A stretch of 64,000 bases of DNA from Chlorobium sp. (GTDB taxonomy: Bacteria; Bacteroidota; Chlorobiia; Chlorobiales; Chlorobiaceae), in contig JABMPC010000056.1 in NCBI GenBank assembly GCA_013203905.1, positions 22,285 to 86,284 of the forward strand, read 5' to 3'. The notes under the pieces are model-generated. The model worked only from the letters and a program-made list of their open reading frames with translations. It was not told the origin of the DNA and did not search any database. How positions within the stretch are numbered: position 1 is the first letter of the stretch; the number at the start of each line of letters is the position of its first letter. The position numbers were made by a program, and so were the translations under genes. Positions 51,311 to 60,831 of this stretch are shown here, piece after piece.

Positions 51311-52738
51311 TCATGCGCCAAGCTTTTTCATCAGAACCTCATTGACCATCTGCGGATTGGCCTTGCCTTTCATTTTTGCCATGCACTGGCCCACGAAAAA
51401 GCCCATAAGCTTTATTTTTCCATCGCGGTAGGCTGCCAGCTGACCTGGATTTGCAGCCAGAATCTCATCAACAGCCGCCTCAATGGCACCGCTGTCCGAA
51501 ACCTGTGCAAGCCCCTCGCGCTCCACTATCTCTTCAGCAGAAGCATCACTGTTCTGCATCAGCTCAAAGACCTGTTTTGCAATGGTGTTACTCACCGCAC
51601 CCGACGCTATCATACGGATAAGCCCGCCGAGACGCACCGGCGTCACACTGAACGCCTCTATGGAGAGATACTTCTCCTTCAGGGTCCGCAGAACCTCACC
51701 CATCACCCAGTTTGATGCCACCTTGGGATCACCCCCGAGACAGGCAAGCTCTTCAAAATAATCAGCAACCTCCCGCTCAGCCGTCAGCACCCCTGCGTCA
51801 TAAACAGGAATCGAAAACTCCTGTACGAAACGCTCTGCACGGGCTTCAGGAAACTCGGGAAGCTCAAGACGGATCCTCTCAAGCATCTCTTCGCTAACAA
51901 GAATCGGAACAAGATCGGGGTCAGGAAAATACCGGTAGTCATGGGCAAACTCTTTGCCCCGCATCGACCGGGTCTCACCCTTGTCAGCATCCCAGAGCCT
52001 CGTCTCCTGCGATATGCTGCCGCCGGCCTCAAGAATCTGACGATGGCGTTCAGCCTCATATTCTATGGCCTTTTCGACATTCTTGAAAGAGTTCATGTTC
52101 TTGATTTCCGTCCGCGTGCCATACTCCTCCTCACCAAACAGGCGAAGCGAAACATTGGCGTCGCACCGCAGGCTACCCTCCTCCATGTTGCCATCGGAAA
52201 TACCGAGATACTTGACTATCTGACGCAGTTTCTGGAGGTAGGCAGAAGCCTCTTTCGATGTCCGGATATCAGGATAGCTTACAATTTCCAGCAGCGGCAC
52301 ACCGCTCCTGTTAATGTCAATAAAGGTATCGTCCCCGATATCATGAATGGATTTGCCTGCATCCTCCTCAATATGAATTCTGATCAGTCGCACAAGCCGC
52401 TCGCCCTCTCCGGCATCCACCCTCAGGCCTCCCTCCAGGCAGATGGGCTCCTCGAACTGTGAAATCTGATATCCTTTCGGCAGATCGGGATAAAAATAGT
52501 TCTTGCGGGCAAGTACCGAATAGGGAGCTATGCTGCAGCCGGTTGCAAGCCCAAGCTTGACAGCATCTTCAACCACCCTGCTGTTCAGCACGGGAAGTGC
52601 ACCGGGCAGCGCCAGACAGACGGGGCACACATTGGTGTTTGCCTGATTGCCGAACCGGGCAGAACAGCCACAGAAAGCCTTGCTCTTGGTATTAAGCTGA
52701 CAGTGAACCTCAAGACCCACCACTAATTCATACTTCAT
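51311..52738 (-). CDS. gatB: Aspartyl/glutamyl-tRNA amidotransferase subunit B
   Basis: 475 aa from the ATG at 52738 ([12 protein letters not shown]), GAGG 5 nt upstream. Zinc-type Cys set CGC and CPVC in the N-terminal part, kinase-like core with [17 protein letters not shown], and the C-terminal tail domain (GatB/YqeY). Amidates mischarged Glu-tRNA-Gln or Asp-tRNA-Asn. gatA and gatC are elsewhere. Confidence 0.97.
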   Translation of the reverse strand: MKYELVVGLEVHCQLNTKSKAFCGCSARFGNQANTNVCPVCLALPGALPVLNSRVVEDAVKLGLATGCSIAPYSVLARKNYFYPDLPKGYQISQFEEPICLEGGLRVDAGEGERLVRLIRIHIEEDAGKSIHDIGDDTFIDINRSGVPLLEIVSYPDIRTSKEASAYLQKLRQIVKYLGISDGNMEEGSLRCDANVSLRLFGEEEYGTRTEIKNMNSFKNVEKAIEYEAERHRQILEAGGSISQETRLWDADKGETRSMRGKEFAHDYRYFPDPDLVPILVSEEMLERIRLELPEFPEARAERFVQEFSIPVYDAGVLTAEREVADYFEELACLGGDPKVASNWVMGEVLRTLKEKYLSIEAFSVTPVRLGGLIRMIASGAVSNTIAKQVFELMQNSDASAEEIVEREGLAQVSDSGAIEAAVDEILAANPGQLAAYRDGKIKLMGFFVGQCMAKMKGKANPQMVNEVLMKKLGA

Positions 52739-52780
52739 GGAACCTCGCTGCATTCGGGCACTCCCGTACCCGCATTGATA

Positions 52781-53494
52781 TTAATAAGCCACGCTTCCCT
52801 GATCCGCCTTCTCAAAAGGACGGTCGTCAAAGGGAGGCGGCTCGCTGTAAGGCTGCTGAGAGGGCGCAGGAGCACCGTACTGCTGCTGCGGGACACTTTC
52901 AGAATAGATAGGATCAACAGCCGGTGACTTCGGAACAAGCGCGCTGCCCGGCTGCAGAGGCTCATAGGAGAACTTCTGGCCACCTATGGTGGCATCGGCC
53001 ATCACTCCTGCCTTTGGCAGCACAAAAATCGCCACGCCATCAGAATAATCAGCGTTGGTTGCAATACCCGAAGTCACTACAACCGCCGTCATCTGGGCAC
53101 TGATTTCAAAATTGCCCTGCTGGAAATCAGTCAGAGCCTTTTTGTCCTTAAAAAAAATAATCTCGGTAAACGACTGGCCGCCAAGCTGTGGCCCCACATT
53201 GAGCTGAGAAATGGAGGAGCGGCCAACCAGACGGCCCTGCTCATACACATACCCCCTGCCGTGCCCGCCACCTAACATGAGAAATCCCCCCTTATATACA
53301 TCAGGGAACACCACATAACCATACGCCTTTGAAAAAAAACGATCCAGCGACGGGTCATTTTTCTTCAGATACTGAACCGCATCTTTAGCTTTGTCTCCTT
53401 CATTCGGATCCCATCCGGCAAACGCCGTAACCGTAACAAACCCCGCCAAAAGCAGCACGGCGAGAACACTCTTCATCATTTTCATCATAGCCAT
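52781..53494 (-). CDS. SYLF-domain (YSC84-like) exported protein
   Basis: 237 aa. Sec signal peptide at 1 to about 26 (ends VTAFAG). SYLF/lipid-binding domain about 50-185 with AYGYVVFPDVYKGGF and VGPQLGGQSFTEIIFF. The last 45 residues are Pro/Gln/Tyr-rich and probably disordered. The domain binds phosphoinositides in eukaryotes; the bacterial role is unknown. Several Met codons near the start make the exact start uncertain. Confidence 0.85.
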   Translation of the reverse strand: MAMMKMMKSVLAVLLLAGFVTVTAFAGWDPNEGDKAKDAVQYLKKNDPSLDRFFSKAYGYVVFPDVYKGGFLMLGGGHGRGYVYEQGRLVGRSSISQLNVGPQLGGQSFTEIIFFKDKKALTDFQQGNFEISAQMTAVVVTSGIATNADYSDGVAIFVLPKAGVMADATIGGQKFSYEPLQPGSALVPKSPAVDPIYSESVPQQQYGAPAPSQQPYSEPPPFDDRPFEKADQGSVAY

Positions 53495-53575
53495 TCATTT
53501 TTGGTGTTGTAATAAAATCAAACAGCGATAAACATACAATGACAGGCAACCCTTATTATACGATTTTCCTGTTAA

Positions 53576-54904
53576 TTATATGACGCTGCCCGGGTCGAGT
53601 TCTCGCTTGAGAGCCTCCCGTTCAATTTCAAGCCGGCGGACTTCACGATTGAGTCGATCCAGTTCTTCAGGGCTGCTGTCTATTTCCAGCCGCAGACGCG
53701 ACGAAGCCTCGTCAATCAAATCAATCGCCTTGTCGGGAAGGAACCGGTCGGCAATGTAGCGGTTCGACAGTTCCGCCGCAGCCACAATAGCCGAATCTTT
53801 GATGCGCACACCGTGATGGATCTCATATTTCTCCTTGAGACCCCGCAGGATCGAGACCGTATCCTCCACGCTCGGCTGATCAACCACCACCGTCTGGAAC
53901 CGCCGCTCCAGCGCCGCATCCTTCTCAATGTGTTTCCGGTACTCGTCAAGCGTTGTGGCACCTATGCAGCGAAGCTCACCTCGCGCCAGAGCCGGCTTAA
54001 GAATATTGGCAGCATCCATTGACCCCTCCGCAGAACCTGCACCCACAAGGAGATGCAGCTCGTCAATAAACAGGATCACCTCACCGTCAGAATCCTGCAC
54101 CTCACGCACCACAGCCTTCAGCCGGTCTTCAAACTCCCCCCTGAATTTCGCCCCCGCAACCAGCTGAGCCATGTCAAGGGCAGCAATCTGCCGATTGAGA
54201 AGACTTTCAGGCACATCCCCCGCCACTATGCGCTGGGCAATGCCCTCCACAATGGCCGTCTTGCCCACTCCCGGCTCACCAATCAAGACAGGGTTGTTCT
54301 TGGTCCGGCGGCTGAGAATCTGCAGCACCCGGCGAATCTCATCGTCACGGCCAATCACCGGATCAAGCTTCCCTTTGCGGACCGCATCGTTCAGGTTTCT
54401 GGAATATTTTTTCAGGGAATTATAGGTATCCTCCGCACTCTGGCTTGTCACCCGTTGCGACCCCCGAAGAGTCTGCAGAACCTTGAGAATGGAGGCACGA
54501 TTCATTCCGGCATCGCTAAGCAGGCGAGAAACCGTCCCCCCCGCGTCACACAGAGCAATGAGCAGATGCTCCGAACTGATATACTCATCCTTCAGCTTTT
54601 CAGCCTCCTTCAAAGCCGAGTCAAAAACCTTTCCGAGATTCTGCGACAGATACTGCCCCGTCGCCGAAGCCCCCGTCACCTTGGGAATGCGCTCAATCTC
54701 CCGGTCAAGCACCTCCCGCAGGCTCTCCACGGAAACCTCAAGCTTCCGGGCAATCTCTACAGCAATGCCCGCACTCTCATCAAGCATTGCAAGCAGAAGA
54801 TGTTCCGGCTCAACCTGCTGGTTCTGATGACTGCCGGCTATAGTAGCCGCAGCCTGAATGGCCTCCTGGGCCTTGGTAGTGAATTTGTTGGGATCGAATT
54901 GCAT
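53576..54904 (-). CDS. clpB: ClpB disaggregase, N-terminal half only
   Basis: 442 aa against about 860 for full ClpB. Present: the N-domain repeats (1 to about 145), NBD1 with Walker [10 protein letters not shown] (about 207-215), Walker B ILFIDELH, and the sensor/arginine-finger region [11 protein letters not shown]. It stops at the first turn of the middle coiled coil ([11 protein letters not shown]). NBD2 is missing, and the 81 nt to the next gene cannot hold it. Separate clpB halves of this size are known in Chlorobium tepidum, so this is probably a lineage-wide split and not a recent break. Confidence 0.9.
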   Translation of the reverse strand: MQFDPNKFTTKAQEAIQAAATIAGSHQNQQVEPEHLLLAMLDESAGIAVEIARKLEVSVESLREVLDREIERIPKVTGASATGQYLSQNLGKVFDSALKEAEKLKDEYISSEHLLIALCDAGGTVSRLLSDAGMNRASILKVLQTLRGSQRVTSQSAEDTYNSLKKYSRNLNDAVRKGKLDPVIGRDDEIRRVLQILSRRTKNNPVLIGEPGVGKTAIVEGIAQRIVAGDVPESLLNRQIAALDMAQLVAGAKFRGEFEDRLKAVVREVQDSDGEVILFIDELHLLVGAGSAEGSMDAANILKPALARGELRCIGATTLDEYRKHIEKDAALERRFQTVVVDQPSVEDTVSILRGLKEKYEIHHGVRIKDSAIVAAAELSNRYIADRFLPDKAIDLIDEASSRLRLEIDSSPEELDRLNREVRRLEIEREALKRELDPGSVI

Positions 54905-55011
54905 GGCTCGTTCAGGATTGTTTTTCAGGAAAGAAAAATTTCAGACGCCACATCAATAAACAATGTAAAATGAGAAAAAGTTACCCCTGCAGCAACACCA
55001 TCCAACATGTC

Positions 55012-55047
55012 AAAAAAAAACCGCCGAACCCCTCAAGGCACCGCGGT
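55012..55047 (-). terminator. Possible terminator after the 102-aa gene
   Basis: Read leftward: ACCGC (55047-55043) and GCGGT (55024-55020) enclose a loop with a small CCTTGAGG hairpin, followed by a run of nine T. The stem is short, so strength is uncertain. A-runs on the other flank would allow it to work in both directions. Confidence 0.4.
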
Positions 55048-55078
55048 AAAAAAAACAGAACAAGAGCCCTTTTTCTGC

Positions 55079-55387
55079 CTAATACTCCTTCTCACCATCT
55101 TCTGCAGGTGCCGAAGCTTTCGAGAGGTTTTTGGCAATCGCCCCGACAACAAGCTTCATGATTTCACCGCCCGTCGAAACAAGCTCCGCACCCTTGTGCT
55201 GAATAAACCGCTGTGTTGCCAGCTGGTCCTTGAACAGCTCAACACTGGAAGGATCATACCCTCCCTCACTCACATATTCGTCGATAACCTCTTCAGCCTC
55301 ATCGAAAGACATGGTAAACACCTTGATGCCAAGCTTGGCTCTCTCAATGGAGTCAAGAACTTTTCCTTCTGTGGTCTGCTGCTCCAT
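55079..55387 (-). CDS. Conserved-looking hypothetical protein, 102 aa
   Basis: Not recognised. Predominantly helical and acidic at both ends: MEQQTTEGKVLDSIER start, central FDEAEEVIDEYVSEGGYDPS, and an Ala/Glu-rich end. No signal peptide or membrane segment. Lies alone between clpB and a small membrane protein gene, all leftward. It reads as a real soluble protein because of its balanced composition and lack of a competing frame. Confidence 0.6.
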   Translation of the reverse strand: MEQQTTEGKVLDSIERAKLGIKVFTMSFDEAEEVIDEYVSEGGYDPSSVELFKDQLATQRFIQHKGAELVSTGGEIMKLVVGAIAKNLSKASAPAEDGEKEY

Positions 55388-55455
55388 AGCGCTATTCTCT
55401 TTGATTCTGATTGAAACTGCCAGCTGTCAAACTAATATAACCATTTTTTTCGCAG

Positions 55456-55695
55456 TCAAGGCGCCCCCCGCTCCTCCCTGTAGAGGTCGCGCAGGCCAGC
55501 GAACAGAAGGAGAAGGCCAACGCCGAGAGCCGGCCATGTATAGATATCGGGAATAAAAAACAGGCTGTTGAGAATTCCCGCTCCGGGCGACAAAAGAAGA
55601 ATCATGTCCGCACCAACAAGAATCATCAGCACATTGAGAACCCTTACCTTGACCCGCCGTTTGGGATTGTTCCCCTGTTTGTTAGCTTTGCCCAT
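55456..55695 (-). CDS. Small basic two-helix membrane protein, 79 aa
   Basis: Not recognised. A Lys/Arg-rich N-terminus (residues 1-18) is followed by two hydrophobic segments (about 19-38 and 52-69) and a charged end LYREERGAP. By the positive-inside rule both ends would face the cytoplasm. Divergent from tsaD, with 21 nt between the starts. Confidence 0.6.
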   Translation of the reverse strand: MGKANKQGNNPKRRVKVRVLNVLMILVGADMILLLSPGAGILNSLFFIPDIYTWPALGVGLLLLFAGLRDLYREERGAP

Positions 55696-55716
55696 ACGAG
55701 TTAAAACAATGATGGA

Positions 55717-56754
55717 ATGATTATTCTTGGACTGGAAACCAGTTGCGATGAAACATCTGCAGCTGTATTGCAGAACGGCAAAGTGCTCTCAAATGTAGTC
55801 AGCTCGCAATGCTGCCATACAGGCTTCGGGGGCGTTGTGCCCGAACTGGCCTCGAGGGAGCACGAGCGGCTCATAGTCGCCATTACAGATGCTGCTCTGG
55901 GTGAAGCCAATATAACAAAAAACGACCTTGATCTCATAGCCGCAACAGCAGGTCCGGGACTCATCGGAGCCGTTATGGTGGGGCTCAGTTTTGCCCAGTC
56001 AATGGCATGGGCGCTCCGCATTCCTTTCGTCCCGGTCAACCACATTGAAGCGCACATGTTCTCCCCCTTCATTGAAGCGGGCGCAACCAAAGGAGTACCG
56101 GAAGAACCATTTATATCGCTTACGGTCTCAGGCGGCCACACACTCCTCTCCATCATCGGGACAGACCTCTCCAGGCGCATCATTGGCCGGACTCTCGACG
56201 ACGCCGCAGGGGAGGCGTTCGACAAAACCGGTAAAATGCTCGGGCTCAGCTACCCGGCTGGCCCGGAAATTGACCAGCTGGCAAAACAGGGCAACCCCTC
56301 TTTCCACCGCTTCCCACGGGCACTCACCGCGCAGTCGCAAACCAGCAAAAGCTACCAGGGCAACTATGACTTCAGTTTTTCAGGTCTGAAAACCTCAGTC
56401 CTCACCTGGCTGCAAAAACAGTCACCCGCATACATCCGCCATCACAAAACCGACATAGCCGCGTCCATTCAGGACGCCATTGTCTCCGTACTGACTGAAA
56501 AAACAGTTGCCGCCGCCCTGCGCCACCAGATCAACTCCGTCGCCATAGCCGGAGGAGTCAGCGCCAACTCCGCCCTGCGAGCCGCCATGGAAAAAGAGTG
56601 CTCCCGCCACGGCATACGGCTGCACCTGCCCGGCCCCGTTTACTCAACCGACAATGCCGCCATGATTGCCGCTCTGGCCGAACTGAAAATCTCCCGCGGC
56701 ATGCGGCCTGAAAGACAATACGGCACAGCACCCTTTGCAGGAATGCCAAGTTGA
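55717..56754 (+). CDS. tsaD: tRNA N6-threonylcarbamoyladenosine transferase TsaD
   Basis: 345 aa. ASKHA fold starting [11 protein letters not shown]. Metal-binding HIEAH (H109, H113), and SGGHTLL and [10 protein letters not shown] further on. Completes t6A modification of tRNAs that read ANN codons. Normal length. Confidence 0.97.
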   Translation: MIILGLETSCDETSAAVLQNGKVLSNVVSSQCCHTGFGGVVPELASREHERLIVAITDAALGEANITKNDLDLIAATAGPGLIGAVMVGLSFAQSMAWALRIPFVPVNHIEAHMFSPFIEAGATKGVPEEPFISLTVSGGHTLLSIIGTDLSRRIIGRTLDDAAGEAFDKTGKMLGLSYPAGPEIDQLAKQGNPSFHRFPRALTAQSQTSKSYQGNYDFSFSGLKTSVLTWLQKQSPAYIRHHKTDIAASIQDAIVSVLTEKTVAAALRHQINSVAIAGGVSANSALRAAMEKECSRHGIRLHLPGPVYSTDNAAMIAALAELKISRGMRPERQYGTAPFAGMPS

Positions 56755-56769
56755 GAGCACAAAGCCTGA

Positions 56770-56798
56770 TTGAAATAGTCCGACAAATAGATTACATT
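56770..56798 (+). promoter_or_regulatory. Candidate promoter for yajC-carA
   Basis: TTGAAA (56770-56775), a 17-nt spacer, TACATT (56793-56798), 71 nt before the yajC ATG. Its -35 box matches the one upstream of xseB. Confidence 0.5.
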
Positions 56799-56869
56799 TA
56801 AAGTCAGTTAGAACAGCCTTGTAAGCATTCAGCTTTTTTCCCTATAAAACCAAGACGACACCCCGCATA

Positions 56870-57226
56870 ATGCACGAATTCATCTCAGCACTCCTGCTTT
56901 TCGCACCTCCCGCAACCGGCGGCCCGGCACCAAATCCCATCATCCAGCTCGTCCCGCTGGTCCTCATATTCGTTGTTTTCTACTTTTTCATGATACGCCC
57001 GCAGCAGAAAAAACAGAAGGACCGCGAAAAAGTACTTGAAAGCCTGAAGCGGGGCGACAGAATTGTCACCATCGGCGGAATGCACGGTACAGTTGCAGGA
57101 ATTGACACGGAAAAAAAGACCGTGCTTGTGCAGGTTGCAGACAACACGAAAATCAAGTTCGACCGCTCTGCAGTAGCAAACATTGACAAACAGGAATCAG
57201 GAAACAAACTCACGAGCGGAGAATAA
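56870..57226 (+). CDS. yajC: Sec translocon accessory protein YajC
   Basis: 118 aa. One membrane segment (about 25-42) followed by the family block FMIRPQQKKQKDREK and VVTIGGMHGTVAGI-like segment (about 66-78). Associates with SecDF, which is not in the window. Nine nt before carA. Confidence 0.94.
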   Translation: MHEFISALLLFAPPATGGPAPNPIIQLVPLVLIFVVFYFFMIRPQQKKQKDREKVLESLKRGDRIVTIGGMHGTVAGIDTEKKTVLVQVADNTKIKFDRSAVANIDKQESGNKLTSGE

Positions 57227-57235
57227 CAGACAAGC

Positions 57236-58345
57236 ATGCAGCCCACACCAGCAACATTGGTCCTGGAAAACGGATCGGTCTACAAAGGAACGGCTTTCGG
57301 TCACGAGGGCGAAGCCTCGGGAGAGGTGGTATTCAACACCTCTCACACAGGATATCAGGAGATTCTCACCGACCCCTCCTATGCAGGACAGATGGTACTC
57401 ATGACCTATCCCCTCATAGGCAACTACGGCTTCAACCCCACCGACAACGAATCACGGAGGATATGGGCATCAGCCTTCATAGTCCGGGAAATCTCGAATG
57501 TCTACAGCAACTACGAGGCAACTGAAAGCCTTGACGATGCGCTGAAGAAAGCCGGAGTCCTTGGTCTTGCGGGCATCGATACAAGAAAACTTGTCCGCGA
57601 AATCCGTGAAAAAGGTGCGATGAGAGGCTTCATCTCCACCACTGAAACCGATACTGAAAGCCTGCAGAAAAAAGCGCAGACCATTCCCCAAATGGCTGGT
57701 CGCGACCTTGCCAAAACCGTCACCTGCAGCGAGAACTATACCCTTGAAACTCCCGATGCGCGTTATCATGTAGCCGCATTTGACTACGGAATCAAAACCA
57801 ACATTCTCCGTCTCCTCCAAAATGCAGGATGCCGTCTCACCGTTCTTACAGCCGGAACAACGGCTGAGGAAGTCATAGCCCTGAATCCCGACGGCGTCTT
57901 CCTCTCAAACGGGCCTGGCGACCCCTCGGCAGTCGACTATGCCATTGCAACCATCCGGTCGCTTGCCGACTACAGCCGCACCACCCGTCCGCTGCCCATC
58001 TTCGGCATCTGCCTCGGCCACCAGCTTCTGGCGCTTGCCCTTGGAGCCACAACCTACAAGCTCAAGTTCGGCCACCACGGAAGCAACCACCCGGTCAAGA
58101 ACATGTCGACGAAAAGCATAGAGATAACCTCGCAGAACCACGGATTCGCCGTCAGCATGGACTCACTGCCCGATGCCCTTTCGATGACCCACATCAACCT
58201 TTACGACAACACCGTTGAGGGCATCAGGCACTCGGGGCTACCCTGTTTCTCAGTACAATACCACCCGGAAGCTGCTCCCGGGCCACACGACTCGCACTAC
58301 CTGTTCGACGAGTTCACCGCCATGATGGATCAGGCAAAAAACTGA
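57236..58345 (+). CDS. carA: Carbamoyl-phosphate synthase small subunit
   Basis: 369 aa. N-terminal CPSase domain, C-terminal class I glutamine amidotransferase with nucleophile C259 in GICLGHQ and catalytic H343/E345 in QYHPEA. Supplies ammonia for carbamoyl phosphate (arginine and pyrimidines). carB is elsewhere. Confidence 0.97.
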   Translation: MQPTPATLVLENGSVYKGTAFGHEGEASGEVVFNTSHTGYQEILTDPSYAGQMVLMTYPLIGNYGFNPTDNESRRIWASAFIVREISNVYSNYEATESLDDALKKAGVLGLAGIDTRKLVREIREKGAMRGFISTTETDTESLQKKAQTIPQMAGRDLAKTVTCSENYTLETPDARYHVAAFDYGIKTNILRLLQNAGCRLTVLTAGTTAEEVIALNPDGVFLSNGPGDPSAVDYAIATIRSLADYSRTTRPLPIFGICLGHQLLALALGATTYKLKFGHHGSNHPVKNMSTKSIEITSQNHGFAVSMDSLPDALSMTHINLYDNTVEGIRHSGLPCFSVQYHPEAAPGPHDSHYLFDEFTAMMDQAKN

Positions 58346-58351
58346 CGAGGA

Positions 58352-59494
58352 ATGAAAAAAAGGCTCTTTACCCCCGGGCCCACGCCGGTGCCCGAGGAGG
58401 TCATGCTCCGCATGGCCGCACCTATCATCCACCACCGGAACCCCGAGTTCATGGAAATCCTTGCCAGGGTCCATGAAAACCTCCGGTATCTCTTCCAGAC
58501 AACCCAGCCGGTCGTAGCGCTCAGCTGTTCAGGAACCGGAGGAATGGAAGCCGCTGTTTCAGCTCTTTTTTCTGAAGGCGACAAAGTCATTACAGTCAAT
58601 GCAGGGAAGTTCGGTGAACGATGGAGCGAACTTGTACAGCTCTATACCGGCAGCTGCACCGAAGAAACCTTGCCTTGGGGCAGCACAATCACGCCCGAAC
58701 GCCTGAAGCAGCTTCTCGCAGAGCATCCCGACGCAAAAGGGGTATGCCTGACCCACTCGGAAACATCCACCGGAACCGCCACCGACATCAAAACCCTCAG
58801 CGCAGTCATCCGGGAACACTCTAAGGCCCTGATACTTGTTGACGGCATCACCGCAATCGGCGCCCATGAGTTCCATTTTGACGACTGGGGGATCGACATC
58901 TGCATCACCGGCTCTCAAAAAGGGCTGATGATGCCCCCGGGGCTGGCACTTGTCGCCATTTCAAAACGGGCACAGGAACGCATCAATGAACCAGCACGGA
59001 AGCCCGCGAACTATTACCTGAGCCTGAAAAAAGCTCTTGAATCCCATGCCGGCGACGACACCCCCTTCACCCCGGCTGTGTCGCTTATCATAGGCCTTGA
59101 CGAAGCATTAGAAATGATACGCACTGAAGGCATCGAGCATGTCTGGCAACGCCACGAAAGCCTTGCCGCAGCATGCCGGGCCGGATGCATTGCTCTCGGC
59201 ATGAAAATCTTCAGCAGCTCCCCATCCTTCGCCGTCACACCCGTATGGCTTCCCGAAGGGGCTGACTGGACAAAGTTCAATTTGGCGCTCAAGCACGACA
59301 ACGGCATAACGGTTGCCGCCGGACAGGATGAATTCAAAGGAAAGATTTTCCGCATTTCCCATCTCGGCTACTATGACGAGCTCGACATGCTTACCCTCAT
59401 CGGCGCACTTGAACGGGCAATGAAAGCCGTTGGCCTGCCCCTTGCCCCCGGCACCGGCGTCACGGCAGTCCAGCAGTCGTTCCTCGGCAGATGA
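58352..59494 (+). CDS. Class V aminotransferase (alanine-glyoxylate / serine-pyruvate type)
   Basis: 380 aa PLP enzyme. Opening LFTPGPTPVP, Asp164 in VDGITAIG that contacts the cofactor, and the Schiff-base Lys190 in TGSQKGLMMPPG. Family members use alanine, serine or phosphoserine with glyoxylate or pyruvate. The true substrate is not decided by sequence. Six nt after carA, with a purine-rich GAGGA directly before the ATG. Confidence 0.88.
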   Translation: MKKRLFTPGPTPVPEEVMLRMAAPIIHHRNPEFMEILARVHENLRYLFQTTQPVVALSCSGTGGMEAAVSALFSEGDKVITVNAGKFGERWSELVQLYTGSCTEETLPWGSTITPERLKQLLAEHPDAKGVCLTHSETSTGTATDIKTLSAVIREHSKALILVDGITAIGAHEFHFDDWGIDICITGSQKGLMMPPGLALVAISKRAQERINEPARKPANYYLSLKKALESHAGDDTPFTPAVSLIIGLDEALEMIRTEGIEHVWQRHESLAAACRAGCIALGMKIFSSSPSFAVTPVWLPEGADWTKFNLALKHDNGITVAAGQDEFKGKIFRISHLGYYDELDMLTLIGALERAMKAVGLPLAPGTGVTAVQQSFLGR

Positions 59495-59612
59495 AGCGAA
59501 AAAAATCATTTTGCCGTCAAATGAATAATAAGTAAACTGCCATATTCGACTTTTATCGCCCGACGAAGCAAAGGCGGGCATCAATACCTAAAAACAGCTC
59601 ATGGAGATCACA

Positions 59613-60026
59613 ATGAAAAAATTCCTTCCTTTTCTGACACTCAGCTTTGTCGTCCTTGGCGGATGCGGCCTTGAAAAACCCCCGGCCACACTTGAATTCC
59701 CCGGCGAACATGAAGGCGCTGCCAATGAAGCCGTAGAGGCCGCAGCCCCCGAAGCTCCTCTTGATCCCGCACTTGCCGCCGGCAAATCGATATACGACCT
59801 GAGCTGCGCTGCATGCCACGATTCAGGCATGATGGGCGCCCCCAAACCCGGCGACAAAGCCGCATGGACCGACCGGGTTGCACAGGGTCTGGATGTCATG
59901 ACCCAGAAATCCATTGAAGGATTCACCGGCACAGCCGGCATGATGCCCGCAAAAGGCGGCAACATGGATCTCACAGACGAAGAGGTTGGAAGCGCAGTAG
60001 CCTGGATGGCCAGCACGGTAGAATAA
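59613..60026 (+). CDS. Monohaem cytochrome c lipoprotein (c-555-like)
   Basis: 137 aa. The ATG at 59613 is preferred because GGAG lies 6 nt upstream; an ATG at 59601 has none. Lipobox LGGC (Cys18) predicts membrane anchoring. An Ala/Glu-rich tether (about 30-50) precedes a class I cytochrome domain with CAACH (65-69) and the axial Met region GMMPAKGGNM. The domain closely matches the next gene's product. It is probably an inner-membrane-tethered periplasmic electron carrier. Confidence 0.9.
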   Translation: MKKFLPFLTLSFVVLGGCGLEKPPATLEFPGEHEGAANEAVEAAAPEAPLDPALAAGKSIYDLSCAACHDSGMMGAPKPGDKAAWTDRVAQGLDVMTQKSIEGFTGTAGMMPAKGGNMDLTDEEVGSAVAWMASTVE

Positions 60027-60047
60027 CACCATCCACAGAATCAAGGG

Positions 60048-60070
60048 AGCCGCCTCCGGGCGGCTTCTGC
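60048..60070 (+). terminator. Weak terminator or attenuator between the cytochrome genes
   Basis: Stem AGCCGCC (60048-60054) with GGCGGCT (60059-60065) and a TCCG loop. Only a short T-rich tail follows, so partial read-through into the next gene is plausible. Confidence 0.5.
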
Positions 60071-60104
60071 ATATAAACAATCATACACCAAAGGAGAACA
60101 CTCT

Positions 60105-60440
60105 ATGTCCCGTATCATTTCAGCCGCTGCCGTCGCAATGCTTGTTCTTTCGCTCGGCTCCATTGACGCAAAAGCATCCTACAACGCAACTGCCGGTAAA
60201 GCCATCTACGACGGGAGCTGTGTAGCCTGTCACGCTGCCGGCATTATGGGCGCCCCGAAAGTAAGGCTCAAAACCGCATGGACCAGCCGCATTCCCCAGG
60301 GCCTGGAAACCATGGTACAGAAGTCAATCAAAGGCTATCAGGGCACAAAAGGAATGATGCCGGCGAAGGGCGGCAACATGAAACTCACCGACGCAGAGGT
60401 TGGCAATGCTGTGGCCTACATGGTAGAACAGAGCAAGTAA
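60105..60440 (+). CDS. Cytochrome c-555
   Basis: 111 aa precursor. A Sec signal ends A-K-A-S at 25, giving an 86-residue mature protein, the size of Chlorobium cytochrome c-555. Haem motif CVACH (39-43) and axial Met in GMMPAKGGNM. A small soluble periplasmic carrier proposed to link sulfur oxidation or the bc complex to the reaction centre. Good purine-rich AAGGAG 9 nt before the start. Confidence 0.93.
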   Translation: MSRIISAAAVAMLVLSLGSIDAKASYNATAGKAIYDGSCVACHAAGIMGAPKVRLKTAWTSRIPQGLETMVQKSIKGYQGTKGMMPAKGGNMKLTDAEVGNAVAYMVEQSK

Positions 60441-60460
60441 GACTCCTTGAGTATCGGAAG

Positions 60461-60490
60461 AAAAAGGCGGGAAGAAATTCCCGCCTTTTT
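60461..60490 (+). terminator. Strong terminator after cytochrome c-555
   Basis: 13-bp perfect stem (60461-60473 with 60478-60490) around a GAAA loop. The GGCGGGAA core is flanked by A5 and T5. Confidence 0.92.
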
Positions 60491-60524
60491 CCGTTAGGGA
60501 GGATTCGGGAATCTCAGAGAGGGA

Positions 60525-60812
60525 ATGTATCTTGATGGCAACAATAAACAGCGCATCATGTTTCCGAACGAGTTTCTCGGCTATGCCGCCGGCCTCATCA
60601 CAACGCTGGCACTGCTGCCGCAGGCCATTAAAATACTCTCAACACGACAGACTCGTGACATCAGCCTCGTCTGGGCAATAGCCATGAACACGGGAATCAT
60701 CCTCTGGCTGCTCTATGGTCTGGCACAGGGTGACCTGCCGATGATTGCTGCCAACAGCCTCTCCCTCATTCTCCTCATGCTCATTCTCGGACTGAAGCTC
60801 CGCTACCGCTAA
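60525..60812 (+). CDS. SemiSWEET (PQ-loop) small membrane transporter
   Basis: 95 aa from the ATG at 60525, which follows a GAGAGG; the ATG at 60558 gives 84 aa, closer to family size. Three membrane helices with the LLPQAIK motif of helix 1, TRDISL between helices 1 and 2, and WLLYGL. SemiSWEETs dimerise and pass sugars such as sucrose or glucose down a gradient. Substrate here unknown. 19 nt before proC. Confidence 0.87.
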   Translation: MYLDGNNKQRIMFPNEFLGYAAGLITTLALLPQAIKILSTRQTRDISLVWAIAMNTGIILWLLYGLAQGDLPMIAANSLSLILLMLILGLKLRYR

Positions 60813-60831
60813 CAATACAACAACACGCCCC

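Noticed and set aside
53576..54904. clpB interrupted by sequencing error, intein or intron
   Set aside because: No remaining ClpB sequence was found in any frame downstream before the next gene, so a simple frameshift or insertion does not explain the missing half.
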